NCBI GenBank assembly: GCA_947259915.1
Contig: CAMYOC010000023.1
Span: 1-38,020 of the forward strand
DNA: 38,020 bases
From: an uncultured Gammaproteobacteria bacterium
GTDB lineage: Bacteria; Pseudomonadota; Gammaproteobacteria; Steroidobacterales; XN24
Direction: 5' to 3'
In this document: positions 14,753-23,699 of the stretch, piece after piece
Numbering within the stretch: position 1 is the first letter of the stretch
Layout of the letters: each line of letters starts with the position of its first letter
Position numbers and translations under genes: made by a program
Notes under the pieces: generated by a model
Databases searched by the model: none
Told to the model about the DNA's origin: nothing
Seen by the model: the letters and a program-made list of their open reading frames with translations, nothing else

Positions 14753-15055
14753 TCAGCTGCGGATAGGGTTTTCGCGCCCCTGATTGACCCGCTCACGCAG
14801 GTCCTTTCCGGGCTTGAAATGCGGCACGTATTTGCCGGACAGAGCGACTGCCTCGCCGGTCTTGGGATTACGGCCCATGCGGGGCGGACGGAAGTGCAGG
14901 GAGAAGCTGCCGAAGCCTCGCACCTCGATACGCTCGCCCGCCGAGAGACTGTCGCTCATGACGTCCAGCATGTGCTTGACGGCCAGTTCGACATCCTTCG
15001 CAGGCAGGTGCTTCTGCTTGCGCGAGATGGATTCGATGAGTTCCGACTTGGTCAT
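14753..15055 (-). CDS. ihfB: Integration host factor beta subunit
   Basis: A 100-residue DNA-bending protein of the HU/IHF family which dimerises with IhfA to bend specific DNA sites. The N-terminal [23 protein letters not shown] helices, the [14 protein letters not shown] core and the beta-arm [16 protein letters not shown] (with the intercalating Pro in RNP) are present. The beta form is identified by the TKSELIE start and its place directly after rpsA. It sits 100 bp behind rpsA, with GC-rich hairpins but no T-tract between (around 15100-15150), so read-through from rpsA is likely. Confidence 0.95.
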   Translation of the reverse strand: MTKSELIESISRKQKHLPAKDVELAVKHMLDVMSDSLSAGERIEVRGFGSFSLHFRPPRMGRNPKTGEAVALSGKYVPHFKPGKDLRERVNQGRENPIRS

Positions 15056-15155
15056 AAGCCCTTGTCCCCAAACATATCGCGCCTGGTCCGAGGCGCCATC
15101 CCAACAGCGACCCTGAGGGTCGGACCGCCCGGTCGCCCGGACGGTCCTTACCTTA

Positions 15156-16832
15156 TCAGGATTCGTCCTGACCGGAAATCTGCTCTTTCAGCAGATCGCC
15201 CAGACTGGTCCCGGTGGTGGCCTCGGAGGTGCGGTAATTCTGCACTGCCACCGCCTCTTCGTAGACCTCTTTGGCCTTGATCGAGAGGCTGATGGCACGA
15301 CTCTTACGGTCGATGCCCACAAACCGTGCCTCGATATCGTCGCCGGGCTTGAGCACCATGCGCGCGTCTTCGACGCGATCCCGGGCGAGCTCGGAAGCGC
15401 GCAGATGGCCTTCGATACCGCCCAGATCCACGGTGGCGCCGCGGGCGTCGACCTCGGTGACCGTACCCTTGACGATGCTGCCCTTGGGATGCTCGGCCAG
15501 GAATGCGGAGAGCGGGTCGCGATCCATCTGCTTGATGCCCAGCGAAATGCGTTCGCGTTCCGCATCGATAGACATCACCACGGCTTCGATCTCGTCGCCC
15601 TTCTTATAGTTGCGCACGGCCTCCTCACCCGGGATGTCCCAGGAGATGTCGGACAGATGCACCAGACCGTCGATGCCGCCATCGAGACCGATGAAGATGC
15701 CGAAGTCGGTGATCGACTTGATCTGGCCCGACACCTTGTCGCTGCGATTATGCGTGGCGGCGAACTCGGCCCAGGGGTTGGACTGACACTGCTTGACGCC
15801 CAGCGAAACCCGGCGGCGCTCTTCGTCGATATCCAGCACCATGACTTCGACTTCGTCACCCATCTGCACAACCTTTGACGGGCTCACGTTCTTGTTGGTC
15901 CAGTCCATCTCGGAGACGTGCACCAGACCTTCCACGCCGTCGTCGATCTCGACGAAACAGCCGTAGTCGGCGATGTTGGTGACCTTGCCGAAGAGCCGGC
16001 TGCCCGGCGGATAACGACGCGCCAGATCCTGCCACGGATCGTCACCGAGCTGCTTCATGCCCAGCGAGACGCGGCAGCGCTCACGATCGAACTTGAGGAT
16101 CTTGACCTGCACTTCGTCGCCGACGTTGACCACTTCGGACGGGTGCTTGACTCGCTTCCAGGCCATATCGGTGATGTGTAGCAGACCGTCTATCCCACCC
16201 AGATCGACAAAGGCGCCGTAGTCGGTCAGGTTCTTGACGATACCCGGCATCGTCGCGCCTTCCTGGAGATTCTCCATCAGCGCTTCGCGTTCGGCGCTGT
16301 ACTCCTCTTCCACCACGGCGCGGCGGGAGACGACCACGTTATTACGCTTGGGATCCAGCTTGATGACTTTGAACTCGAGGACCTTGCCCTCGAGATAAGA
16401 AGGATCGCGCACCGGCCGCACATCGACCAGGGAGCCGGGCAGGAACGCCCGTACCAGATCGAGTTCGACCGTGAAGCCACCCTTTACGCGTCCATTGATC
16501 ACGCCCTTGACGATCTCGCCCTTGTCGAAGGCTTCTTCGAGCACCGACCAGGTGCGGGCGCGCTTTGCCTTGTCGCGGGACAGGCGGGTCTCACCGAAAC
16601 CGTCCTCGACTGCGTCGAGAGCGACTTCGACCTCGTCACCGACAGCGACTTCGAGCTGGCCCTGCTCGTCGCGGAATTGCTCGGCAGGGATGACCGCCTC
16701 GGACTTGAGGCCGGCATTGACGATGACCACGTCCTCGTTTACGTCGACGACAAGGCCAGTGATAATCGCGCCAGGCTTGAACGGCTGGCTGGCGAGACTC
16801 TGTTCAAAAAGTTCAGCAAAAGATTCAGACAT
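15156..16832 (-). CDS. rpsA: 30S ribosomal protein S1
   Basis: A 558-residue protein, the usual S1 length, which helps load mRNA with structured or weak ribosome sites onto the 30S subunit. Six S1/OB repeats are visible: residues about 20-90, 105-175, 190-260, 275-350, 360-435 and 450-520. Repeats 3-6 carry the hallmark pattern of G-x-V-x-x-I-x-D-(Y/F)-G-x-F-(V/I), as in [17 protein letters not shown] and [17 protein letters not shown]. The N-terminus [13 protein letters not shown] matches the S2-binding part. GAGGA lies 9 nt before the ATG. It follows cmk by 139 bp, the normal cmk-rpsA order. Confidence 0.97.
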   Translation of the reverse strand: MSESFAELFEQSLASQPFKPGAIITGLVVDVNEDVVIVNAGLKSEAVIPAEQFRDEQGQLEVAVGDEVEVALDAVEDGFGETRLSRDKAKRARTWSVLEEAFDKGEIVKGVINGRVKGGFTVELDLVRAFLPGSLVDVRPVRDPSYLEGKVLEFKVIKLDPKRNNVVVSRRAVVEEEYSAEREALMENLQEGATMPGIVKNLTDYGAFVDLGGIDGLLHITDMAWKRVKHPSEVVNVGDEVQVKILKFDRERCRVSLGMKQLGDDPWQDLARRYPPGSRLFGKVTNIADYGCFVEIDDGVEGLVHVSEMDWTNKNVSPSKVVQMGDEVEVMVLDIDEERRRVSLGVKQCQSNPWAEFAATHNRSDKVSGQIKSITDFGIFIGLDGGIDGLVHLSDISWDIPGEEAVRNYKKGDEIEAVVMSIDAERERISLGIKQMDRDPLSAFLAEHPKGSIVKGTVTEVDARGATVDLGGIEGHLRASELARDRVEDARMVLKPGDDIEARFVGIDRKSRAISLSIKAKEVYEEAVAVQNYRTSEATTGTSLGDLLKEQISGQDES

Positions 16833-16913
16833 GTTGATTAAATCCTCGGTCTTTCGACCAGGGCCCTGTTAATACCGCCATCGCCATCCATGACTGGCGG
16901 GTCAAAGATAAAT

Positions 16914-16935
16914 GGCTCTGCCTCCGTGCAGAGCC
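16914..16935 (-). other. Hairpin in the cmk-rpsA intergenic leader
   Basis: GGCTCTGC (16914-16921), a 6-nt loop, GCAGAGCC (16928-16935). On the minus strand the loop reads ACGGAG, Shine-Dalgarno-like, and ATTTATCTTT follows. It lies about 80 nt before rpsA. It may be a weak cmk terminator or part of the structured rpsA leader used for S1 autoregulation in E. coli. The role is inferred. Confidence 0.4.
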
Positions 16936-16971
16936 ACCACATACAACGCTCCAAAACAGCGGAGCCATTTT

Positions 16972-17679
16972 TCAGTACTTACGCTTGCTCTCTGCCAGAC
17001 AGGCCCGCAGGTGTTCGAGCACCCGCTGCACTACCTGGTCGATGTTCATCGCCGTGGTGTCGAGCACCAGCGCATCGTCTGCCGCCAGCAGCGGCGACAC
17101 CTCGCGTTTTCGATCCCGCTCGTCGCGCTCGGCGATCTCCGTACAAAGACGCACAAGATTAGCATCAAAACCCTTCTCTATCAACTGCTTATACCGGCGC
17201 TGGGCACGGGCTTCCGGACTCGCGGTCAGAAACACCTTGGAGGTCGCATCCGGGAAAATCACGGTGCCCATATCGCGGCCGTCGGCCACCAGCCCCGGCA
17301 GGCGCCGGAATCGGTGTTGTAGCGCCACCAGGGCCGCCCGCACCAGCGGGATCGCGGCGACTTTGGAGGCCTCGTTGCCGCAGGTCTCGCTGCGAATCTC
17401 GCCGGTCACGTCGCGGCCTTCCAGCAGCACCTGCTCACCGCCGCCCTCGTCAGCGCCAAATTCGACCTCCAGACCCGCGGCCAGCCGCGCCAGCGCCGGA
17501 CCGTCATCCAGGGCCACGCCGTGGCGACCGGCGGCCACCGCCGTCAATCGATACAGAGCGCCACTATCCAGCAATCTCCAGTTCATCTGCTCCGCCACCC
17601 GCCGGCAGATGGTGCCCTTGCCGGACCCGCTGGGGCCGTCAACCGCCAGCACCGGGACGATCTGATCAGGGGCGTTCAC
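16972..17679 (-). CDS. cmk: Cytidylate kinase
   Basis: A 235-residue nucleoside monophosphate kinase that phosphorylates CMP and dCMP with ATP. The P-loop GPSGSGKGTICRR is at about 16-28, followed by LLDSGALYRLTA (base recognition), GRDVTGEIRS and DGRDMGTVIFPDA (CMP-binding Asp/Arg) and the lid ERDERDRKREVSPL. Translation starts at a GTG that overlaps the aroA stop as GTGA, so the two genes are translationally coupled. Length is normal. Confidence 0.95.
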   Translation of the reverse strand: MNAPDQIVPVLAVDGPSGSGKGTICRRVAEQMNWRLLDSGALYRLTAVAAGRHGVALDDGPALARLAAGLEVEFGADEGGGEQVLLEGRDVTGEIRSETCGNEASKVAAIPLVRAALVALQHRFRRLPGLVADGRDMGTVIFPDATSKVFLTASPEARAQRRYKQLIEKGFDANLVRLCTEIAERDERDRKREVSPLLAADDALVLDTTAMNIDQVVQRVLEHLRACLAESKRKY

Positions 17680-19022
17680 GCGAGGTCCTCCAGCGCAAAT
17701 CCCGCAGATCGGGCCAATTCGGCAAATCCGGGAAAGGAGGTCCCGACGTGGCTCACGTCGTTGATCCTGATCGGTCCTTGCGCCACCAGTCCCGCCACGG
17801 CCATCGACATCGCCACCCGGTGATCGCCGGCGCTGTCGACCGCGCCCGGACCGATGGACCCGCCCTCAATATCGATACCGTCCTCGGTCTCATGGACCCG
17901 CACACCGACGGCGGCGAGGGCGCGAGCCATGCTCGCAATACGGTCGGACTCCTTGACCCGCAGCTCGGCGGCGCCACGCACGCGGGTGATCCCCTGCGCC
18001 GCCGCCGCCGCCACAAACAACACCGGGAATTCGTCGATGGCCAGCGGCACCAGATCCGGCGGCACGTCGATGCCCTCGAGCAAGCTGCGCTCCACCCAGA
18101 GATCCGCGACCGGCTCGGCGCCGAGCTGACGGGGTTTGTGGATCGCGATCCGGCCGCCCATGGCGCGGAGGATGTCGAGCAGACCGATCCGCGTCGAGTT
18201 TATACCAACGTCACGGATCAACATGCCCTCCCCGGCCCGCAGCAACCCGGCGACGATAAAAAACGCGGCCGAAGAGAAATCCCCGGGCACGCCGATGCGG
18301 CCGCCGTTCAGCACGCACGGCCCGGTGATCGATGCACACTGCTGATCGAAATCGACAGGCGCGCCGAGAGACTGCAGCATCCGTTCCGTATGATCCCGCG
18401 ACACCGCAGGCTGGCGCACGACCGTGGTGCCTCGGGCGGACAGCCCGGCCAACAGGATCGCTGACTTCACCTGGGCGCTGGCCACAGGCATCTCGTAGTC
18501 GATGGCTGTAAGCGCGTTGCCACCGGCGAGTTCAACCGGGGGACGACCAGCGTCGGTCCGGATGTCAGCCCCCATCTGCCGCAACGGTGCGGCGATCCGC
18601 TCCATCGGACGGGATCTCAGCGAGGCATCACCGGTCAACTCGGCGCGGATACCGAGACCGGCGAGCAGACCGGTCAGCAGACGGATCCCGGTCCCCGAAT
18701 TCCCCAGATCCAGCGTTGTCCTTGGATTGCGCAGACCACGCGGTCCGGGCCCGATCACGCGGAGTCGATCCACGCCCAGCGTCTCTATGCGTACGCCCAG
18801 CGCTTCAACCGCGGCGCGCGTAGCCCGGCAATCCGCGCTGTCGAGAAAGCCCTCCACCTCCAGTGGACCCGCGGCCACGGCGCCGAGCAACAGCGCCCGG
18901 TGGGAGATCGACTTGTCTCCCGGGACTTTCAAATGCCCTTCGATCCGCTCTACCGGTGAGGTGACCCAGCCGCTGCATCCAGTCTCGGCGATCTCGACCC
19001 GTGAAGGGCTTTCAATCCCCAT
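17676..19022 (-). CDS. aroA: 3-phosphoshikimate 1-carboxyvinyltransferase (EPSP synthase)
   Basis: A 448-residue shikimate-pathway enzyme joining phosphoenolpyruvate to shikimate-3-phosphate. The ATG at 19022 overlaps the hisC stop by 11 bp and has GAGG 6 nt upstream; the open frame continues upstream inside hisC but without homology. Motifs: GDKSISHRALLLG (PEP and S3P binding), LGNSGTGIRLLTGLLAG, GDASLRSRPMERI, ASAQVKSAILLAGL, VSRDHTERML, the catalytic AIDEFP Asp and ELRVKESDRI. The ASAQVKS and RDHTE blocks group it with Pseudomonas and class II-like forms. Glycine occupies the position (GNSGT) where tolerant class II enzymes have Ala, so glyphosate sensitivity is expected by that residue. 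tyrA, often fused or adjacent here in pseudomonads, is absent. Confidence 0.94.
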   Translation of the reverse strand: MGIESPSRVEIAETGCSGWVTSPVERIEGHLKVPGDKSISHRALLLGAVAAGPLEVEGFLDSADCRATRAAVEALGVRIETLGVDRLRVIGPGPRGLRNPRTTLDLGNSGTGIRLLTGLLAGLGIRAELTGDASLRSRPMERIAAPLRQMGADIRTDAGRPPVELAGGNALTAIDYEMPVASAQVKSAILLAGLSARGTTVVRQPAVSRDHTERMLQSLGAPVDFDQQCASITGPCVLNGGRIGVPGDFSSAAFFIVAGLLRAGEGMLIRDVGINSTRIGLLDILRAMGGRIAIHKPRQLGAEPVADLWVERSLLEGIDVPPDLVPLAIDEFPVLFVAAAAAQGITRVRGAAELRVKESDRIASMARALAAVGVRVHETEDGIDIEGGSIGPGAVDSAGDHRVAMSMAVAGLVAQGPIRINDVSHVGTSFPGFAELARSAGFALEDLA

Positions 19023-20172
19023 TGCCAGCCTCGCTGTGCGCACCGCTGGCAGCGTCCAGCACCTCGCCCAGAGCCTGCAGCAGCCGGTCGTTTTCCGGCG
19101 GCGTGCCAATGCTGATGCGCAGATGGCGGTCGAGGCCGTAATTCGCGACCGGCCGCACGATCACCGACTTGCGCAGCAGCGCGTCATAGACCGGCATAGC
19201 AGGCTGTCCCATGTCCACCAGCACAAAGTTGCCGGCGGAGGGCACGCAGTGCAGCCCAAAACCGGCCAGCGCCGTTTGCACCCGGTCGCGTTCGGCGGCG
19301 TTCATCTCGACTGAATGGGCAAGATGCTGGCGGTCTTCAAGGGCGGCAAGGGCTGCTACGTTGGCCATCAGATTGACATTAAAGGGCTGACGAATACGGT
19401 CGAGAATTTCAGCGATCGCCGGCGCCGAGACGGCGTAGCCGATACGCAAGCCGGCCAGCCCGAACGCCTTGGAGAAGGTGTGCGTCACGATCAGGTTGGG
19501 GAAGCGATCCAACCAGTCGACGCAGTCGGGATACTCCGGGTCGTCCATGTATTCGCCATAGGCCTGATCCACCACCAGCAGCGCGTGCTGCGGCAATCCT
19601 TCGATGAAGGTGCGCAGCGGCTCAGCGCGCACCCAGGTGCCGGTAGGATTATTCGGGTTGGCGATAAATATCAGACGCGTGCGCTCACTGATCAACCCGG
19701 CCATCGCGCTCAGGTCATGGCCATAGGGGCTGTCGCTATCTGCCGGCAGCGCGGGCGCCACGCAGGCCGTGGCGCCCACCGCCTGGATCGCGATCGGATA
19801 GACCGCGAACGCATATTGGGAATGGATCGCTTCGAGCGAATCCTGCAGGAAGGCCTCGGCGATCATCACCAGCACATCATTGGAGCCATTGCCCAGGGTG
19901 ATGCACTCCGGTTCGACGCCGTGGCGCCGCGCCAGGGCCTGCTTGAGCTCGAAGCCACCGCCGTCCGGATAACGCGAGAGTTCGCCATCCGGTATGTCGC
20001 GCAGCGCTTCGAGGACCCGATTGCCGGGGCCCAGCGGGTTCTCGTTCGAGGCCAGCTTGATGATGTTGGTGACGCCGTATTCGCGTTCCAGCTCGCTGAT
20101 CGGCTTGCCGGGCTGGTACGGCTTGAGGCCCCGAACTCCAGGGGCGGCAAGGCGCAGATAGGGATTACTCAT
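19012..20172 (-). CDS. hisC: Histidinol-phosphate aminotransferase
   Basis: A 386-residue PLP aminotransferase. In the family it converts imidazole-acetol phosphate to histidinol phosphate; copies between pheA and aroA (often called hisC2) may also transaminate aromatic 2-oxo acids. Visible are the N-terminal PGVRGLKPYQPGKPISE, KLASNENPLGP, LGNGSNDVL (cofactor phosphate), ANPNNPTGT, DQAYGEY, the PLP Lys in THTFSKAFGLAGLRIGY and the Arg in RISIGTP. It sits 49 bp after pheA and overlaps aroA. The location suggests a role in phenylalanine and tyrosine formation, but no his genes are here to test that. Confidence 0.93.
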   Translation of the reverse strand: MSNPYLRLAAPGVRGLKPYQPGKPISELEREYGVTNIIKLASNENPLGPGNRVLEALRDIPDGELSRYPDGGGFELKQALARRHGVEPECITLGNGSNDVLVMIAEAFLQDSLEAIHSQYAFAVYPIAIQAVGATACVAPALPADSDSPYGHDLSAMAGLISERTRLIFIANPNNPTGTWVRAEPLRTFIEGLPQHALLVVDQAYGEYMDDPEYPDCVDWLDRFPNLIVTHTFSKAFGLAGLRIGYAVSAPAIAEILDRIRQPFNVNLMANVAALAALEDRQHLAHSVEMNAAERDRVQTALAGFGLHCVPSAGNFVLVDMGQPAMPVYDALLRKSVIVRPVANYGLDRHLRISIGTPPENDRLLQALGEVLDAASGAHSEAGNGD

Positions 20173-20221
20173 GGCGTCCTCTCCTCGGTCGCCGGCTCAG
20201 CTCAAGATGACTGGACCGAGT

Positions 20222-21322
20222 TTAAAGGATCGCACAGGGATATGAGCCAAGCACCCGGAACAGGGAGGCAGCCACCTCCAGGTCCTTCAATGCGCCGGCG
20301 ATCTTTGGATCCTCCGCATGCCCTTCCACGTCGACAAAGAACACATAATCCCATTTGCCGCGATTGGACGGACGGGACTCGATCCGGGTCATGCTGATCT
20401 TGTGTTTGGCGAGCGGGAACAGGATCTCGTGCAGCGCGCCGGCCTTGTGCCGGGCCGCCAACAACAAAGACGTCTTGTCGCGACCGCTGGGCGGGAACAG
20501 ATCGCGGCCAATGACGAGAAACCGCGTGGTGTTGTCCGGCCGGTCTTCGATGTTCGCCATCAACACTTTCAGACCGTAGACCTCGGCGGCGGCCTCGCCA
20601 GCGATAGCGGCGACACCGTCCTCATCGCGGGCCAGCCGCGCGGCCTCGGCATTGCTGTTGACCGCCACGCACTCCGCATCCGGCAGCTGCTGTTCCAGCC
20701 AGGCGCGGCATTGTGCCAGCGACTGCTGATGGGAATAGACCCGCTTGATGCTCGCCAGATCTTCAGCCTTGCCCAGCAGGTGCTGACGTATACGCAGCTC
20801 TACCTCGCCGCAGATCCTCAGCGGTGAAGTCATGAACATATCGAGCGTGTTGTTGACCGTGCCCTCGGTGGAATTCTCCACCGGCACGATGCCGAAATCC
20901 GCCACCCCGGATTCAACCTCGTGGAACACCTCATCGATCGACGCCAGCGACAAGGCTCTGATCGAATGGCCGAAGTGCTTGAGCACCGCGGCCTGGGTGA
21001 ACGTGCCTTCCGGACCGAGGAACGCGACCTTCAGCGGCTCCTGTTGTGCCAGACAGGCCGACATGATCTCGCGGAACAGACGCACCATTTCCTCATCCCG
21101 CAGCGGACCCTGGTTGCGTTCCACCACCTTGCGCAGGACCTGCGCCTCGCGCTCGGGGCGGTAAAAGTCGCGCGGCCGTGCAGCCTCGCCCAGCTTGCTG
21201 GAGCCGACCGCCTGGGCGGCACGCGCACGCTCGCTGATCAGGCTTTGTATCTGTTCATCCAGACTATCGATCCGGGCGCGGATGGCGTCCAGATCAGGCT
21301 CGTTTGGCTTGGCATCGGTCAT
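20222..21322 (-). CDS. pheA: Bifunctional chorismate mutase/prephenate dehydratase (P-protein)
   Basis: A 366-residue enzyme taking chorismate to prephenate and on to phenylpyruvate. Residues 10-95 are an AroQ-type mutase (DLDAIRARIDSLDEQIQSLI, with the active-site Arg and Lys). Residues 98-275 are the prephenate dehydratase (FLGPEGTFTQAA, VPVENSTEGTVNNTLD, YSHQQSLAQCRAWL, and the catalytic TRF in DNTTRFLVIG). Residues 285-360 are an ACT domain (GALHEILFPLAKHKISMTRIESRPS), the usual phenylalanine feedback site with the ESRP motif intact. It starts 11 bp after serA ends and lies in the serC-serA-pheA-hisC-aroA run. Confidence 0.96.
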   Translation of the reverse strand: MTDAKPNEPDLDAIRARIDSLDEQIQSLISERARAAQAVGSSKLGEAARPRDFYRPEREAQVLRKVVERNQGPLRDEEMVRLFREIMSACLAQQEPLKVAFLGPEGTFTQAAVLKHFGHSIRALSLASIDEVFHEVESGVADFGIVPVENSTEGTVNNTLDMFMTSPLRICGEVELRIRQHLLGKAEDLASIKRVYSHQQSLAQCRAWLEQQLPDAECVAVNSNAEAARLARDEDGVAAIAGEAAAEVYGLKVLMANIEDRPDNTTRFLVIGRDLFPPSGRDKTSLLLAARHKAGALHEILFPLAKHKISMTRIESRPSNRGKWDYVFFVDVEGHAEDPKIAGALKDLEVAASLFRVLGSYPCAIL

Positions 21323-21333
21323 TGCGGCGGATC

Positions 21334-22500
21334 TCAGATGACACGCACCGTGAGAACACCTTCGATGCCGGCGATCTGGGCACGCGTCGTCTCCGGCACC
21401 TCGCCTTCGACGTCGACCAGCGTGTAGGCGATCTCACCGCGGGACTTGTTCAGCAGGTCGATGATGTTGAGCCCGGCCTCGGCCAGTCGGGTCGAAATCT
21501 GACCGACCATATTCGGCACATTGAGGTTCGAGATACTGATCCGCTGGCCCTCGGCGCGCGGCATCAACACCTCCGGGAAGTTGACCGAATGGCGGATATT
21601 GCCGTTTTCGAGATATTCACGCAGGTTCTCAGCCACCATAGCGGCGCAGTTCTCCTCCGCCTCTCCGGTCGAGGCACCCAGATGGGGCAACGCAGTGACC
21701 CTGGGGTGATTGCGGATCTGGTTATTGGGGAAATCGGTCACGTAGGCGGCAAGATGGCCCGTATCCAGCGCGGCCAGCACCGCATCGTCGTCGACGATGC
21801 CGCCGCGAGCAAAATTGAGCAGAATGCCGCCCGGCGGCATCAGAGCCAGACGTTCCGCGTTGACCAGCTGTCGCGTGTGATCGTTGAGCGGCACGTGCAG
21901 GGTGATGAAATTGGCCCGGCTGAAAAGGTGATCCAGGGTCGTCGCCTGTTCGATAGACGAAGACAGCTGCCAGGCGCGCTGCACCGTCAACTGTGGGTCA
22001 AAGCCGATCGCTTTCATGCCCAGCGCTACCGCCACGTTGGCCACTTCGCCGCCGATTGCGCCCAGACCGACCACGCCCAGGGTCCGGCCGGGAAGTTCAA
22101 AGCCCACGTATTTCTTTTTGCCGGCCTCTACCAGCTTACTCACCGCCGCGTCATCGCCCTCGAGCTCGCTGACATAGTGCCAGCCCTGGCAAATATTGCG
22201 GGCGCCCAGCAATAGCCCGGCGACGACCAACTCCTTGACCGCGTTGGCGTTGGCGCCGGGGGCGTTGAACACCGGGATGCCGCGCCGGGTCATGGTGTCG
22301 ATCGGGATGTTGTTGACACCGGCGCCGGCGCGAGCGACGGCCTTGACGCTGCCCGGAATATCCATGGTGTGCATATTGGCCGAGCGCACCAGGACCGCGT
22401 CCGGATGACCGATCTCGGAGGCGACTTCATAGCGCTCACGCGGCAGCCTCCTCAGGCCTTCGACGGCGATATGGTTCAGGGTCAGGATCTTGAAGCTCAT
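21334..22500 (-). CDS. serA: D-3-phosphoglycerate dehydrogenase
   Basis: A 388-residue NAD-dependent 2-hydroxyacid dehydrogenase that begins serine synthesis. Signs: the Rossmann loop VVGLGAIGGEVANVAVALGMKAIGFDP, the substrate-binding RSANMHT and NNIPIDTMTRRGIPVFN segments, the catalytic Arg/Glu/His triad (NFARGGIVDDDAVL, LPHLGASTGEAEENCA), and a C-terminal ACT domain (about 315-388: NVPNMVGQISTRLAEAGLNI) for serine feedback. It lies between serC and pheA, a position that is empty in the Pseudomonas version of this cluster, giving a joint serine and phenylalanine operon. Confidence 0.94.
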   Translation of the reverse strand: MSFKILTLNHIAVEGLRRLPRERYEVASEIGHPDAVLVRSANMHTMDIPGSVKAVARAGAGVNNIPIDTMTRRGIPVFNAPGANANAVKELVVAGLLLGARNICQGWHYVSELEGDDAAVSKLVEAGKKKYVGFELPGRTLGVVGLGAIGGEVANVAVALGMKAIGFDPQLTVQRAWQLSSSIEQATTLDHLFSRANFITLHVPLNDHTRQLVNAERLALMPPGGILLNFARGGIVDDDAVLAALDTGHLAAYVTDFPNNQIRNHPRVTALPHLGASTGEAEENCAAMVAENLREYLENGNIRHSVNFPEVLMPRAEGQRISISNLNVPNMVGQISTRLAEAGLNIIDLLNKSRGEIAYTLVDVEGEVPETTRAQIAGIEGVLTVRVI

Positions 22501-22582
22501 GGGTCTCTACCTGCAGCCAGATTCGGCATCGCGCGATGCGATTCTGTGATTATGCCGCGTCGCAGCATGTATAGATATGGCT

Positions 22583-23665
22583 TTATCCGTGGCGACGCTC
22601 GAACTCCGCCATGAAATCGACCAGCGTCCGCACGCCCGCCAGCGGCATGGCGTTATAGATACTGGCGCGCATGCCACCGACAGAACGGTGACCTTTGAGA
22701 TTGGTCAATGCTGCCGCACGCGCTTCGTCGAGAAAAGTCGCGTCCAGCTCCGGTTTCGCCAGCGTAAACGGCACGTTCATCCACGAGCGGCAGTCCTTGC
22801 GGACCGGATTCGCATAGAAGTCGGAACTGTCGATGGCACCGTAGATGAGCTCGGCCTTGTCCCGATTGATCTCGCCCATGGCCTCGAGACCGCCCCGCTC
22901 CCGCAGCCAGCCGAACACGAGTCCGGCGATATACCAGGTGTAGGTGGGCGGCGTGTTGAGCATCGAGCCCGCGGCGGCCATCGGCGCATAAGAGAGCATG
23001 GTCGGCGTGGCTGCCCGGGCCCGGTCTACCAGGTCGCCGCGCACGATGACGATGGTCAAACCGGCCGGACCGATATTCTTTTGTGCGCCCGCATAGATCA
23101 CCCCGAACTTCGATACATCCAGCGGTCGGGACAGGATCGTCGAGGACATGTCCGCCACCAGCGGTACGTCGCCACAGTCGGGGATGGTGTGGAATTCCAC
23201 GCCACCGATGGTCTCGTTCGGGGTGTAATGCAGATAGGCCGCGTCATCGCGCAGCGCCCACGTAGACGGATCCGGGATCTCGGTGAATCCGCCGTCGGCG
23301 GCGCTGGCCGCCGCGCGCGCATCACAAAAACGCTGCGCTTCCGCCAGCGCTTTTTTTGACCAGCTGCCGGTCAACAGATAGTCGGCGGCCGATGTCTGCT
23401 CGGCCAGGTTGAGGGGAACCGCGCCAAATTGCGTGGTGGCGCCGCCCTGAACGAACAGCACTTTGTAGTCCTCCGGGATCTGCAGCAGCGCGCGCAGATC
23501 GGACTCTGCGCGCTCGGCGATGCCGATGAACTCCTTACTACGGTGACTGATCTCCATCACCGACATACCGCAGCCTTGCCAGTCGGTGAGTTCCTCCCTG
23601 GCCTGCTCGAGAACCTCGAGCGGCAGCGCTGCCGGGCCGGCGCTGAAATTAAACACCCGTGCCAT
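22583..23665 (-). CDS. serC: Phosphoserine aminotransferase
   Basis: A 360-residue PLP enzyme making 3-phosphoserine (and 4-phosphohydroxythreonine for vitamin B6). The start at 23665 ([15 protein letters not shown]) has GGAG 5 nt upstream and matches the conserved SerC N-terminus; the longer open frame runs into the gyrA end. Motifs: [39 protein letters not shown], the PLP Lys in [16 protein letters not shown], and the C-terminal [16 protein letters not shown]. It is separated from gyrA by only 34 bp and from serA by 82 bp. Confidence 0.96.
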   Translation of the reverse strand: MARVFNFSAGPAALPLEVLEQAREELTDWQGCGMSVMEISHRSKEFIGIAERAESDLRALLQIPEDYKVLFVQGGATTQFGAVPLNLAEQTSAADYLLTGSWSKKALAEAQRFCDARAAASAADGGFTEIPDPSTWALRDDAAYLHYTPNETIGGVEFHTIPDCGDVPLVADMSSTILSRPLDVSKFGVIYAGAQKNIGPAGLTIVIVRGDLVDRARAATPTMLSYAPMAAAGSMLNTPPTYTWYIAGLVFGWLRERGGLEAMGEINRDKAELIYGAIDSSDFYANPVRKDCRSWMNVPFTLAKPELDATFLDEARAAALTNLKGHRSVGGMRASIYNAMPLAGVRTLVDFMAEFERRHG

Positions 23666-23699
23666 GATTGCTCCGTGATCTAGGGTTGGATTCTGGTGC

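Noticed and set aside
17676..19022. Glyphosate-tolerant CP4-like EPSP synthase
   Set aside because: The overall type is similar, but the key position in GNSGT is Gly, not the Ala of tolerant class II enzymes.
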